Below, piece by piece: positions 33,050 through 47,100 of a stretch of 64,000 nucleotides of DNA (the stretch's first letter is position 1; the number at the start of each line of letters is the position of its first letter). The DNA is from Whalleya microplaca (lineage: Eukaryota > Ascomycota > Sordariomycetes > Xylariales > Xylariaceae), in NCBI GenBank assembly GCA_022497155.1, contig MU385753.1, forward strand, positions 310,001-374,000, read 5' to 3'. The notes beneath the pieces were generated by a model that saw only the letters and a program-made list of their open reading frames with translations, made no database searches and had not been told where the DNA came from. The translations under genes and the position numbers were made by a program.

Positions 33050-35864
33050 TCAACGCCTGCCGCCCGCAAACCCAGCCCTGAAGCTGCCACTACGCACCCA
33101 CTCAATAATCTCGAAGCCCAACCTGCGCTCGAGCCTCTCGTCGATGCCGCGGCCATCGACGACGCGCAGCACCAGCGTGTTGTTACTACTACTATTCCCG
33201 CCGGCACCGGTCGCGAACTCGACGCAGTTATTCCCCTGGATCTCGGCCTCGGACGCGGCGCGCTTGACGTAGATGGTCAGGTCGGCCCCCACAATCCCCC
33301 GCCACAGCGTCGCCACCCACTGCCAGTGGTCGTCCGCGCGGTACGCGTCCGCCACGTGCAGCGAGCCCGCGTACCGGTCCGACACCGTCAGGCTGTAGCC
33401 GTCGGCGATCACGGCCACGGGGAGCTTGGGGCTGGTTTCCGCTTTGGCGCCGTCGTCGCCGTCTGTGGAGCTGCCCGCCGCCGCCGCCGGGTGCGTCGTC
33501 ACGTACCGGATCAGGTCGTCGGACGTCTTGTGCCACTTCAGCATCCTCGCGACGTAGGTGGCCAGCGGGCTGAGGAACCCCGTCGTCTTCTTCTGCGGCA
33601 GAGGCTCCGTGGTCTCGCTCGGTTTGTGGGTTTCATTCGTTGTGCTTCCATTGCTAGTACTTGTTTTCCCATTCGTCTCCCCTGCACCTGCATTAGCTTG
33701 CTGGGTGCTGCTGTTGTTGGTATTGTTGTTGTTGTTGTTCATCGTATCCTCCGACCATATCTTCACGGCGTATTCTCCGGATACCGCCAGCGCTTTCTCC
33801 ACCACCACGGCCACCTCCCTTAGTATGGAGGGGGCGCCCCCTTCTATGGCTATGATGGGGCCCCGGGTCTCGAACACAGGACCCCCTGGGCCGGGCGGCT
33901 TCAGGGGTGGGCTGATGGATCGCAGCACGTCGAGTTTTAATAGGAAGGACCACCGAGGTGGCATCTGCTGGTGTTGTTGTTGTTGCGGTGGTGGTGGAGG
34001 TGGTTGTTGTCTAGGAGTGCCGCTGCTGCCATTTACTATGCCCGCGCTAGTGCTATGGGTAGGTTGGACACCAGACATAGGTCGCGCATCCGAATTTGTC
34101 GAAGGTGAGTTCGGGATCTGTGTCTGGAGCGGGGGTAATCGAAGCGACTCGTCGAAGCCGGCGGTTGGGCGATTGGGCGTAGGGACAGACTGGTAGGAGC
34201 TCGAGGGTCGCGGCGGTGGCTGCATGTGAACAGCTTGGTGAGGGTGCCCGGAGTGGTTAGGCTGTCGGTACTGGATCCCCGGTCTCGGCAACGACGACCC
34301 CGGCCCGTAGCCCGGTGCTGACATCGGCGGGCCGCCCACCGACGGCCGTGGCTGGTATCGCGGATCTATCGGATAATAGCCCGTGGGCGGCGGTGAGCCG
34401 GGCACGAACACGTTCGGGCCGTTGAAGCGGCGCCGCTTCGCCATATCCTGCGGCGGCGGCCCGCCTATCGGGGACATCATCGGGTAGTGCTCGTCGATGT
34501 CTCCCAGCTGCGGCTGCGTGTATCTGCGGCCGTTCCCGTCGACGGACACCATGCTGGAGGTGGAGTTTCGCCGCATGTGGTCGGTCTCGACCACGCGCGG
34601 GTTCGGGTTGATGTAGGGGGGCATATTCGGGGACTTCGCAACGACGGTGGTGACGGCGCTGAGCGGCGTCGAGGGCGTGCGGGGCGTGGCGATGTAGCGC
34701 CCGCCGCACTTGGGGCAGCGGCCGGGGTCCTCGCCGCCGGGGGCGGTGGACAGGGGCCGCCCACTGGCGTTCTTGCCGCCGCGGCGCGGCTGGTAGCGGT
34801 AGTCGGGGTACTGGCGGGAGTGGCGGACCTTCTCCTCCTCGGCGAGGCGCTTCCAGCTGTTCTTGACGTCGTCCGGCTGCTTGCGCCACTGCTCGCCGAT
34901 GAGCTTCGAGATCTCCGGGTTCGCGAGCCCCGGGTGCTGCGCCGCCACCTGGCCCTGGTAGTGCTGCCTGTAGAGGATGAAGGCTGTTGAGGGGGGAACG
35001 CAAAAGGGCAAAGCGTTAGTCAGCCAGTCCAGAACAATTTCCTCATGTCATTCTCATTTTTAATTTCTGCGGGCTTGGTTTGTAGGGTATTGTGTGTGGG
35101 TGGTGTGGTGTAGGGGTTTTTGTTTATGCGCGTGCAGACAAGATGGGAACAAGGTAAGACTAGACGGGAGAGACCAGGTCTCAACCCTTTCATTCTCCCC
35201 TTTCCCCCCTTTGACCTTCAACACACAAAACACAGGCTTCAGACAAAGAGCCCACCGTCCGAGTTTTCCGTCTCAGGACGCGGGTACGGCCACGGCCCAT
35301 ACTTTCTGTAGGACAAGGCAGGAGACGTGTAAAAGGGGTAAAAAACGAGCGGTGGAGTTCATCCCCCTAACTTGGGGCCAAGAAGGTTCAATTTTAGGGG
35401 AAGGGAAGAGAAGAATTGTACGTACCGTTGCGTGGTCTGGGAACCTTAGGCGCCTTCGTGCAGAGGCATATCAGTTCCCTTGGCCCGTCCCCCACCAGGG
35501 TCTTGCTCGTGGTCGGGGTGTAGAGTCGGAGGTCTTGGATTCGGGGCTGGTTGGCCTCTTCGATGTCGATGGTGTGGGCTCGCTTCCGGCCCGGCCTGGG
35601 CGTAGTAGAGGGGGAAGGGGGATGATGATGATAAGGGAGATGGTCTTCAAATGTCCGGCCTTCCGGCGTGGGTATGGGGGCGGCGGCCGCGGCTACTACT
35701 TGTCTGTCACCGTGGTCGTAGGAGCTCGTTGCCATCGCCGGGCTCGTCGGACTTCTCGTCAGCGTCGTTGCTGACGCCGCGTGTGGGAGCGACGACTGGT
35801 CACTTCCCAACGAGGTGTAAGAGGAGACGGAGGCTGTAGACCGGGTGCTATCAATGTCGGTCAT
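33050..35864 (-). CDS. HMG-box transcription factor (Ste11/Rox1-like)
   Basis: This is a sequence-specific HMG-box DNA-binding protein. Exon 1 is 35864-35426, the intron 35425-34984 (442 nt, long for this genome) and exon 2 34983-33050, giving 790 residues. The HMG box spans about residues 139-212: APKVPRPRN, then across the junction AFILYRQHYQGQVAAQHPG, NPEISKLIGEQWRKQPDD and SRQYPDYRYQPRR. The intron splits the Asn-Ala codons of the box. A CPKCGGRY zinc-knuckle-like motif follows, then long Pro/Gln/Ser/Asn-rich regions, including a poly-Asn run from a TTG repeat. The C-terminal region (LSPLATYVARMLKWHKTSDD...) looks ordered. The family includes S. pombe Ste11, yeast Rox1 and Neurospora fmf-1, regulators of mating or repression. 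Which of these is the orthologue cannot be decided here. It is not a typical MAT1-2-1. Confidence 0.88.
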
Positions 35865-37194
35865 GTCGAGCCGGAGCTATTTGGGTAGACAGATAGGTAG
35901 GTATGTAGATAGGTGGGTAGGTTGGTTGGTAGGTGGGCAGGCAGACAGGTGAACAAACGGGGTAGGAGGACGAAAGCAGGTTTGGAGGGGAGAGGGGGGG
36001 TGTGAACTAAAGAGCGGAGTGCGGTCCAGGGCATACGACTACTTCTACAACAACAGCTCTCAAGTCTCAGGGCTCCGTCTGGCATCGGGGCACCAGCGAG
36101 GTTTGAGAGACGAGACGAGGTAAGACGGTGATGGCGATAAGCTAATAGCAGTGATAGTCGTAGTAGGGTGGCTGTCAGTGATAGTGACGATGGTGATGGA
36201 GAGACATGAGACAAGAATAAATGGCGGGCACCAAGGGCTTGTTGGGATTGTCCTCTTTGTGATACTAGTTCCCATTCATGGGCCAACTGGACAATGATCT
36301 TGGGCCAGTCAATGACCTTATGCTGCTTATGCCTATAGACCTGCCGCGGTGAAAACCGGCGTTGGCCATTATTGACAAGAAGGGAGGGGGTGGCCAACGC
36401 AAAGGGGACGAGTGAGTGGTAGAGATAAAAAACGGTTTTCTTTGGGACTGTGTCTCGGGAATATACTGAAGCCCCAAGCTGTTGCAGATTAGAGACGCCA
36501 CCCCGTATCATCGTTATTTTTTCTTTCTTTGTCCAGCGTTTGTGATAACCATGCCTTGCCGTTCGCAGTTAGGCAGAGAGATGGGAGCTTTCTTCTAACA
36601 ACACAACAACACATCAAAAGTGACCAGTAAACAAAGTCCAGGCACAATACATGGTGGTGGCTTGTTATAGATTGAGTAGGTATTTTGAGTTATTTGAGGG
36701 ATCAGAATGATGGGTTGTCCCCCGTTCCGCCTCAACATGACATAGGTAGATGGGTAAGTACACAACGGTTATACACACTTACATAGCATACACATACACC
36801 TTCAGGAATGCTCTCCTCTTACTGGAACGGGGAATTGCCCTGTTGCTAGCAACAAAGACAATGTCAACCGAAATTGGCTTAGCTAATGATCACGTGGCCT
36901 CGCATTTTCCTCCGTTGTCTACAGCAGTGGTCTTTTTTAATAGGTTCAATTTATCGCAATAAAAATGTCTTTGGTGGTTGGCGATCCGGAAGCCAACCAA
37001 CCAGGTTGTGTGTCTACTGAGACGGCATACAACCACCAACACACTTATGACTCCGAAACCCCTCTTCCGTGAATTTTCTTACCCAGACCCGATGTAAAGC
37101 CTTTTGCAGCCTTGTGTGAAATTAGATAATATGACGAGTCCCTTCCGTTGTCTAAGGCTATCCGCTCTAAAACACACCCATCCACGTCATTTGC
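35865..37194. other. Intergenic, HMG-gene promoter and RVB1 3' region
   Basis: 1.3 kb with both flanking genes on the minus strand. Just upstream of the HMG ATG is a degenerate GTAGGTAGGT/GGTAGGTGGG repeat (about 35885-35945). A 216-codon minus-strand frame at 35861-36511 runs through this repetitive leader and has no protein-like features; I treat it as a shadow. No gene is supported. Confidence 0.55.
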
Positions 37195-38785
<1,591 letters not shown>

Positions 38786-40876
38786 CTTTGCGAAGGGAGG
38801 CGGGTGTCGCTAAGCAGGGTAAATAGAGCGCTTCGTAGAATTGTGCAGAGTCAGATATCGTCTCCAATCGTCTGTGGGCGGATTGTAGGAATTGCGAGGT
38901 GTGATGTAGACTGCAGCGTCAGAGTGCTCAGTGAGGTGGAAGGCTGCAGGTTGGGACGAGCGTTAGGATGAGCTTGGAGCTCCAAAGTCGCGAACTTTTT
39001 CCAAGCGCGACCGCAAACACTGTGTCTGTACAGTGTGGGTCACTGTCTTCACTTACATTCAATTGAACGAGGCTTTCGTCCAACCACACAGCTCTACACT
39101 GCTTCAAGACTCCTACTATAAACAATTATATATTGAATAATCAAATTTTTCCGCTTCATTTTCAACATGAAATGCTAAATTTCGTTATATCTCATCGAGG
39201 TCTTCTCATAATCGAAAAGATAGGCTATACTCATCACGGTTGGATTCTTTTCCCAATTACAGTTTACCTACTAGATAGGAACAATGCTACTGGTGCACAT
39301 ATTTCGTGGGATGTCTCTTAAATAGCACGAGGTGCACATAGTTTTGTTTCCTGATGTTGTCCATTAGATCCGAACCTCGACCTTGCGAGGCAGAGGAGGC
39401 GTCCAGCCCCTCAAGAGACTAAGACTCGCTTCAATCTGTAACCTGTTGAACGAAAGGGTACATAAATACACGGCATAAATATCTATGTAGAATAGTATAT
39501 GAAGCATGTCTAGGGAGAGCAATTAGCTACACGATAGGAGGTCGCAATATTCGAAACGATCGTCTCCTAATCCTTAGGCTTGCACATGAGGATGAACATA
39601 TAACACAGCTATTTGAATACGAGTTATAGTTGGTGATAGATTCTTGTGTCGATTCACCTTGTAGCAAGTCCAGCACTACAATATGATCCTGTAAGAGCAT
39701 GGATATCTTCATCATTCTGATAGCTATCTTGTCGCTGTCCTCCCATTAACTGTCTGATTAAATCTAGCCTAGAAAAGGCATGACATTAGGAGTTCAACAT
39801 CCACCAAAGAAACCCTTTCACCCACGACTTGATACCACATCAATAACAAAACTATCCAAAGGAAAAGGGGCCGACACCATCAGCACCCTAAAGTGATAGG
39901 CAACTCTACAAGCATCTAGTTGGGACGTGTATTTCTATCTCTATCGAATCCTGAGAGAACCGAAGACGTAGCTCTCCATCTATACTCGAGATCGATTGCT
40001 CTCAACATGTCTCGTTAGCTACTTTCCCAGGACACGCTACGGATATCATTTGTCAGCTGTATTCGTACGAAAGAGGCAACTATAGGTATTCAGTATTTGG
40101 AACCGTGGCATCTAGTACAGGCACAAATTCCACGGAGGCATTCGTCGATCACTTGGGTAGGAAAGCAAGTGAAATCGAAGAACGGCAACAATGATACGAT
40201 CGAATGTGTAAGTGAAACTAGTTCTCTTGCTCCCTTCCTTTCCGTTTACTTGTCACGGCAACATGAATAAATAACCAGATAAACATGGCTAGCTTTGGGG
40301 CTCAGTTTCATTATAATTTGTAGGACTATCTGATGCCAGATTTGGATTGCACGCGTTCCTGCGTATATGGCGCTACCCCTGAACCTGTACCTATTAGATC
40401 TACATCTAGACTTATCATACCCGCATTGATACCTCTACTAGTAGTCGATGGACCTCGTGGTGCTACAGCGACCCCATCAAAGGCCGGGGTTATCTGATCT
40501 ACGGACGGCAATGTTCTTGTTCGCACCTCAGTATGGCTACCGGGTTCTTATTCTTTACTAGAATACAGAGAGGAGTGCCGGCAACACAAGTTTCCCCAGA
40601 GTGCACATAATAATAGCGAGGCAAGACGGAGAACGACTGGACCGTACATATGTGTCAGCTAGATGAACATTTAACCTTGTTCTATACGTAGCTATCGTAT
40701 CCTGGACAGGTAGCTATTGACTCGAGGGAACCTCTCGATCTATACGAGTCCCAACGCCGCCTAACTCTAATAGTCTCCAAGCCCCTTTGTAGACTTACCG
40801 TATGACCATATACTCAACCGTCTGCCACTCCCCATCACAAGTGCCCGACTGCTCTACGCAACCTATCCTCTATATA
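38786..40876. other. Intergenic, RVB1 promoter and AT-rich DNA
   Basis: 2.1 kb between the RVB1 start and the 3' end of the EamA transporter, both on the minus strand. It is AT-rich from about 39060 onward, with stops in all frames. A 66-codon minus-strand frame at 40326-40526 has no recognisable feature. No gene is supported. Confidence 0.55.
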
Positions 40877-42454
40877 TCATTTAAACCGATCAAGCACGAG
40901 ATCCTGCCCATCGTCTATATCAACATCATCCAACATAGGCACACTCTCACTCTCAACACCACCATCCTCACCACCACCACCACCACCACCTCTTCCCCCC
41001 TCAACATCCCTCCCCCTCTCACCTCCCCCTAACCCTAACGCTCCCTTCCCCTCCCCCTCCCCCTTCGTAAGCGCAACCCAAAGCGCGCTCCCCACAATAA
41101 CCACCGCCCCAACCGCACTCACAGCACCCATACTATGCCCAAACACAAAGTAATCAAACCCCGCCGCGAACAGCATATGCGTATATATCATCGCCGTAGC
41201 GCGATTGCTCCTCTCAACAGCCAGCCCGACCGCCGTGCACACCTGCAGGATGACCCCGCACGCCACCACCAGCAGCACGAACACCCACTGGCGGACACTC
41301 CCCGGGAGCACGACCCTTAGCTCCGGCTGTCCGTAGTCGAGCGCGGGCGCTAGGGTTAGTGTTGTGGTGGTCACCGCGAGGGCTACCAGGCTGAAGTAGT
41401 TCGTCGAGATCAGCGGGTGCGCGCGCGGCCCGATCCAGCGCAGCGACGTGATCGCGCCCGCGCCGCCCAGCATCCCCAGTAAGCCCATGCCGATGGCGCC
41501 GAGGCGCTCCGCGCTGGTCGGTACATGGTCGAGGCTTGGCCCACCCGCCGCCGCCGCCGCCGTAGCATTCGCGACTCCCTCCACCACCACAGCCGCCTCG
41601 ACCTTGCCCGCACCCCCACCCGAGAACAGGGAGTCCGGGCGCGTAATCAGCACCACGCCCGCGAGCGCGAGGAAGCTCGCGAGCTGCTCCTTGCGCGTGA
41701 ACGGGTCGTGGATGAGCACGTGGCACATGTACCCCGCGATATTCGGCGACAGGAAGGTGATCACGGTGGCCTCGGCCAGCGGCAGGTACATGGCGGAGTA
41801 CCACATGCCGTAGATGCCGAAGAAGCCGCAGACGCCGCGGGCGGCGAGCAGCCAGCGCACGTCTGCGCGGCCCAGGACCCCGTGCGGGATCCGCGCCCAC
41901 CAGATGTACGCCGTCGAGCCCGCGACGCTGATCACCATGCGCAGGAAGAGCAGCTGCATCGGGTGCATGCCCCCTCCCTCGCCCTCGCCCTCGAGCTCGA
42001 GCAGGCGGGCTAGCAGGTTCATCAGGGCTCCGAAGAGTTGGGACAGGATGATCAGGAAGGGCGCTTTGTTGTTCGCCCAGATCGATTGTAAAAGGGAGAA
42101 GGGGCCCGGGCGTCCGCGCCCCGTCCGTGCCCTCTCGGGTCCAAATGACAGCGGCACGCGCGGCAGCTGACGTCCCGAGCCGAGGAGCAGTGCGGGAGCA
42201 GCCGCGGACTGTCGATCGCGGGAGAGCGGCGTCGAGGCTGGGAACCGGCTGAGGTCGACGGAGTCCCAGCCCGCGGGGGGCAGCAGCACTGCGCCGAGCT
42301 TCCCCTGTTTCTCAGTCATGTCTGTCCGCAGAGGGGGCGTCCGCGGGGGAGGAGGGGAGTAGTAGTCGGGGGCAGCATCTTCATCGCCGCAGTCAGCGAC
42401 GTTCACCGTGACGCTGGTGGTTTTCTGCGGCTTCGGCGCCGGAGGAGAGGACAT
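40877..42454 (-). CDS. EamA-domain (drug/metabolite transporter superfamily) membrane protein
   Basis: A multi-pass transporter-like protein of the DMT superfamily, near the SLC35G group; the substrate is unknown. It is a single exon of 525 residues with the ATG at 42454. A Pro/Ser-rich cytosolic N-terminus (1-125) precedes two EamA repeats. The first starts at APFLIILSQLFGALMNLLAR (about 131) and includes RMVISVAGSTAYIWWARIP, RGVCGFFGIYGMWYSAMYLP and ATVITFLSPNIAGYMC. The second includes GLLGMLGGAGAITSLRWIG, FSLVALAVTTTTLTLAPAL, VFVLLVVACGVILQVCTAVG and VSAVGAVVIVGSALWVALT. About ten helices are expected. The C-terminal tail is Gly/Glu/Asp-rich, encoded by a CCA-type trinucleotide repeat at about 40972-40990. 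Substitution-tolerant linkers apart, the protein appears intact. GC content is high relative to the flanks. Confidence 0.9.
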   Translation of the reverse strand: MSSPPAPKPQKTTSVTVNVADCGDEDAAPDYYSPPPPRTPPLRTDMTEKQGKLGAVLLPPAGWDSVDLSRFPASTPLSRDRQSAAAPALLLGSGRQLPRVPLSFGPERARTGRGRPGPFSLLQSIWANNKAPFLIILSQLFGALMNLLARLLELEGEGEGGGMHPMQLLFLRMVISVAGSTAYIWWARIPHGVLGRADVRWLLAARGVCGFFGIYGMWYSAMYLPLAEATVITFLSPNIAGYMCHVLIHDPFTRKEQLASFLALAGVVLITRPDSLFSGGGAGKVEAAVVVEGVANATAAAAAGGPSLDHVPTSAERLGAIGMGLLGMLGGAGAITSLRWIGPRAHPLISTNYFSLVALAVTTTTLTLAPALDYGQPELRVVLPGSVRQWVFVLLVVACGVILQVCTAVGLAVERSNRATAMIYTHMLFAAGFDYFVFGHSMGAVSAVGAVVIVGSALWVALTKGEGEGKGALGLGGGERGRDVEGGRGGGGGGGEDGGVESESVPMLDDVDIDDGQDLVLDRFK

Positions 42455-43565
42455 GCTTAGGTCACTCCTAAACCCAAATCACAGCACGCATGCGAGCCAC
42501 GTGGGACAGCAACAAAAAAACAAACTCAAGGTTTCAGTAATCAGCTAGTATTCATGGAGAATAGCTACAGCGAGGGAATTGACTTTTTTCTTTCTTTTCT
42601 TTTTTTAACTCTTTCTCGTAATGTTATTATTATTATAACGACACAGAAGGCTAGGAAAATCGAGTTTTCCCAAGCAGGAGGAAAGCGAGTCAGGACTATC
42701 GGTCTCGACCGATGTTAAGTATCACTTCTCACAAGCGGGGATTCATTCACCTTGCAGCTGCCATAGCTACCTAACGTGCCATTCCCATATTATGAGTAAT
42801 ACTGGAACGTGTGGTGTCACGGAGGGTCGTGTGGAGACACGCTCAGGTGCATGTCGGCATCAGTAGAGCTGGACAGCAAGGTCTGACTAGAGATGGAAAT
42901 CCTATTTTGATCACTTATACCCTAATAGGACTCCCCGGTAACCTTGCGGCTCCGGAGCGTTGGGTATAGCTCCGCGATGGTTTTTTAAGTTAAGCTGATC
43001 TCACTCATTAAGGTGTAGGCCAAGAACGGGGTATAGTCCATATGCCGTCTTTTTTTCCCCCGATATCGCGGGACTAGTTGGCAAATCGGAGACTCCCCGC
43101 AAGAGCGCAAGGGACTGTAACCCAGCATAGTAATCCAGACGTCCGATTGAAGTTGGAGATGCTCATGAATGGGCACTCGTATATCCAAGCGCTTGTGTAA
43201 TATTGTATTGCAATTACTACTGGTCCGTAGAATGGATGGTAGAGGTATTGCATAGGGGACAAGGCGAAGAAATGCTCGAGATTCATATATTCGGCTGTTT
43301 GGAATGAAGCCCTTGCGTGAGTGAGATGGACCACATGCCTGTATTCCAGCGTTGCCGTTGCGAATGTCGGCCATGATGTCTAATAGAAATTGGCCGCTGC
43401 GTGACGGGCCAGCGGGCTAAATGCAACCTTGCCTTCCCCATAAAAACTCCACTGCTATGCTTGAAATATGCAAATTCCGTGGTTGTCACCATTCACGACA
43501 GCGGGTACGCCGTGATGTGACCTGCGTGATAACTATCCAGTCGGCAGCGGTGTGGCTCACCTTCC
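42455..43565. other. Intergenic between EamA promoter and TAF13 end
   Basis: 1.1 kb, both flanking genes on the minus strand. It has a T-rich run at about 42585-42610. A 129-codon minus-strand frame at 42985-43374 shows no domain or conserved pattern and is not called. Confidence 0.5.
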
Positions 43566-44158
43566 TTACTTCGCACCGCCCTTCCTCTTCTTCCCACCGT
43601 GGCTCTTTGATGAGGCGGCGGTGCCGAAAAGGTCCAAGACTTCATCATCGTCGTCCAAGCCGAGAAGCTCGTCTTCGCCGCCGCCGCCGCCGGAGTTGCC
43701 GAGGCCGCTGGGGCCATTCTTGGCGTGGTCCTTCATCAGCGCGTCGTCGTCTTGGTCGAAGGTTCGTCGCATCTCTTTGATCTTCTGCCGCTTTTCAATC
43801 ATGCTCTTAACTCTGCCCAAATATTGGGGATTGCGGCGAAGTGCAAATTCGAAGTCGTCGAACTTCAGCTTCTGGCGGCCGGCAACTTGGGCGTGGCGGC
43901 TCGCCTCGAAGCAGACGCCCTCGAGGAACTCGGTCACGATTTCATCGAGGACTCGGACTGTCTCAGGTAGGGGGTTCTCTACATCTCCATAAGCGTAGAG
44001 AAGCTGGGAGACTGCGGTAAAATTCGAGTCAGACAAGTCACGATGCGGCATCATAAAGAGCGAGCAGCAGAAGTAGCAGATTGATTGAGAGACATACCCT
44101 CTTTCGGATTGAAGGTCTCCTTCCCTACGTTCTTGCCCGCGCGTGCTCGAGGCTCCAT
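43566..44158 (-). CDS. taf13: Transcription initiation factor TFIID subunit 13
   Basis: This histone-fold subunit of TFIID pairs with TAF11 and acts in promoter recognition by RNA polymerase II. Exon 1 (44158-44098) encodes MEPRARAGKNVGKETFNPKE. The intron is 44097-44012 (GTATGT...ACCGCAG) and exon 2 is 44011-43566, giving 168 residues. The histone fold covers about residues 20-100: VSQLLYAYGDVENPLPETVR, VLDEIVTEFLEGVCFEASRH and KLKFDDFEFALRRNPQYLGR. A helix with KSMIEKRQKIKEMRR follows. The C-terminus is Gly/Asp-rich then basic (GGKKRKGGAK). Without the short first exon the reading frame would begin inside the fold, so the spliced start is preferred. Confidence 0.93.
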
Positions 44159-47100
44159 CTCAAAGGCAGCTGTTCAGCTGTTGCGTAGAAAGGGCGATAT
44201 TACCGAGACCTGCGTGAAGTCACACTCTCCGAACAGGCCCTTGACAAAGAAACTGAAGGCGATTCTCAGTGAGTAGATGGCAGGGTGGTTAGTATGTATG
44301 ACAGAGATGATGTTGAATGGATGCACGAGGCTGAAGACAATCGCACCTTTTGATTTTATTACGTGTAGCAACGGTTGACTGTACCATAGTGGGGCTCCCC
44401 TAAGGTTCCCTGTCCGCTTGTATGGAACACCCCTGTAACTTCTAGCTGGGTGCCTGGCACACCGTGAGTACCTATGTACAGTGCAATCGGATGAACTGTT
44501 ATGGGTGCCTACGCAGTTATGAGGCCAATGCGCCCAGAGCACTGTGCTTACATATTTCCATTCTGTAGGGCTGAAAGCATCAAGACACAAAACCTAGGTA
44601 GTCTCATATGTAGGAATTTGAGAAGAAAAGATTGACTCTTTTGGTTTAAATCAGTATACTGTTTGCCTTTCAGACGTGTCCTGTGAGGATTGGAAAGGAG
44701 TCTTGGCTCATGTGATTTACTTAACTTCACGGTTTACCTAGTACTACTAACGAAGTACACTTGTCGACTTCATATTCATCTTCCTGTATTAAGTGTATTA
44801 GAGCAAATGAACAGAATTACAGTCTCAGGCATATTTTCTGAAACTCGGCGAGAAACTGAGGACAACTAGTTTCACTCAATTATCTAGTTCGTTTGTATGT
44901 TGCCAAATCAATAGTTAAACATCAGTGTCCAGTCTACCATTATTCAACTCATGGGGTCCAAGTATCCTTTTCAATAGACAACATATTTATGACTCTTTTG
45001 GTGTATATCACAAACATTAGGGCAACTTCGGGTTGCTTACAAAGTCAGCGGATGAAATAAGATGAGTCACGAAACTGATGGCATGCTACGAACATGTATT
45101 ACCGACCTGATTTGCCGTAATACTTGTGACTATACCAACTGCTAGTGTTTAGAATATATATATATGAACAGCCAAGTACTTGGCCTCTTCATTGTAGTGC
45201 TACACCACTCCTGGTACTCCAGTTAACAGCACCCAAACATCAGGCGCCTGCGGTTAGTGTCTTCTGACAAGTCCTAGGACCAACAGGATGTCGTATGAGG
45301 TGACACACTAAGCTATGTACTGGCGCTTGGAACCTCCAGCACGTGGAGTTAGATGAGCCTCGATCGGTAAGGTACCCGTAAGTGGGCTCTCTATCTCCCA
45401 CTCGCTTGATGGGACCTGCTTAAGCTACGAGGCTGAGCGACCGTTTCACACGTGGTATAACTCACTTCATTGACACTTCGAGGCTGTCTGCTTGTACAAG
45501 GCACCGTTATGCACCTTATATATGACGTTCCCGAGGGCCGAAACAGTTGGGCGGCATTCTGTGAGCATTTTGTTCACCGTTGCTTAGAGACGATACAGAG
45601 TAGTCTCCAATACACGATAACCAGGTTAATGCTGCAGACAATGGGCGAGATGCTTAACCGCAGTCCTACCTTACTCTGAGTTAATAAGCTCAGCTGCCTG
45701 AAAAAGTAATACACTGCAGCAGCGAAGTCTTCTCATCAAACTAACCTGCAGTTATGCGCATGGCTGAAAGAACAATTTCGAAGTTGTCTAGCTTGGTAAT
45801 AAAAGTTATATAGTATCTCATAGGCTACCTGCTTCCCAAGGTAATCGGAGTTTGTGCTGACGGCAGCTTACCCTATTGCCGCAGCCTCGTACTGACTGCA
45901 TGTCAGATTATAGTTCTCACCCGTGCGAAGATCTCAATGCTCCTTTTTTGCTCACCTCAACCCGTACATATAATAGCAGAGTAGTCAATAGTGAGCTCTT
46001 CTTTACTCCGGGGAAAAACCTCTCGTGCGGCCTGCAATAAGGTATTACTTTTTAATTTCGGCCTGTCTCCGGCTATGCTGCTGATGGATTGACTTGCTTG
46101 CCCGCATTGCATGACGTGGACTGGAGGGGGGGGGGAAGGGGGTATATGTACGCACGGCCGCCATAATCTTACCAAACGCGGCCTTGTGCTGCGGTGTGCC
46201 TGTGTGCTTATTGCGAAGAAATTGCTGTTTTCATGCACACACAATTCTCATAAATTCAGAACTGGTGGGAACATGAGTAACTAGGCGCCTCCAGTCTTGG
46301 ATTATCATGCACTCTCGGCCAGGAATAGGCCGGTGGTGAGGGACGGTGAAACGACGTCACTAATAACTAGGAAGAAAGGGGAGGGATGCGCCGCGGGCTA
46401 CGGTCACACCAGTGAAAGTAGCAACGTGCGTTCGCGTTTGACGAAAAGTCGAAGCACTTGCTACAACGTCTTGAGGCTCAGAGCTGATCAATCCCCACTT
46501 ATCGTCGATCTTCAAACGAGATATCACGATTCCCGTGCGCGGACGAGCGACCGAGGAGGAGGAGGCATGCCCCAACGGCGAACATTTGCTTCCCTCGGGA
46601 TTTGAACATGCCCGTTTGGTCCAAGGCTGCATGCCGAGGCGTTGCGGATGTCGCGGAGTTGTCGCCACCATCCGATGATTGTGTAGTATACTCAACGGGA
46701 GGCAGCAGAGTGCAGCGCACTTCAGCTGCATCTCAAGGGCTCTCCAGGGCGTTTTTCTGAGAAGCCAACCCGCTTCGCTTGAAGGACGACCATATCATGA
46801 GGCCAGCCGGTATGTGCATAGGCGTTCTTTTAATTTGTCAGGTCGCCGGTCATCTGACTCGCGAAGGCAGGCCGGTCGTCGAGTCGGTGTATTGACTCGG
46901 GGTAGGTATGTCCAGACGAGTCGCAGGCTTGCGATAGCGGATAGCATGGAGTAATGTATGTATGGACATACATACGATACATACGATGGTGGCGTATGGT
47001 GAACGGGCTAGAATAAGGAAGATCCCAAAATTCTGGTGTGTTGGCGAGCAGGAAAAATCGACTGTTGCTGTTTCAAGATTCATGATGGCGGTCAAGAAAG

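Noticed and set aside
35094..35774. 226-codon plus-strand frame
   Set aside because: It is antisense to exon 1 and the long intron of the HMG-box gene; the sense gene explains the region.
35861..36511. 216-codon minus-strand frame upstream of the HMG-box gene
   Set aside because: It lies in the repetitive 5' leader, with composition driven by GTAGG repeats and no recognisable protein features.
41026..41040. Telomere-like CCCTAACCCTAAC
   Set aside because: It falls inside the EamA transporter coding sequence (Gly/Leu codons), with only two units.
46561..46640. Possible minus-strand tRNA (GTTCAAATC B-box-like word)
   Set aside because: The flanking bases do not form a T stem, and no matching acceptor or anticodon arms are found.
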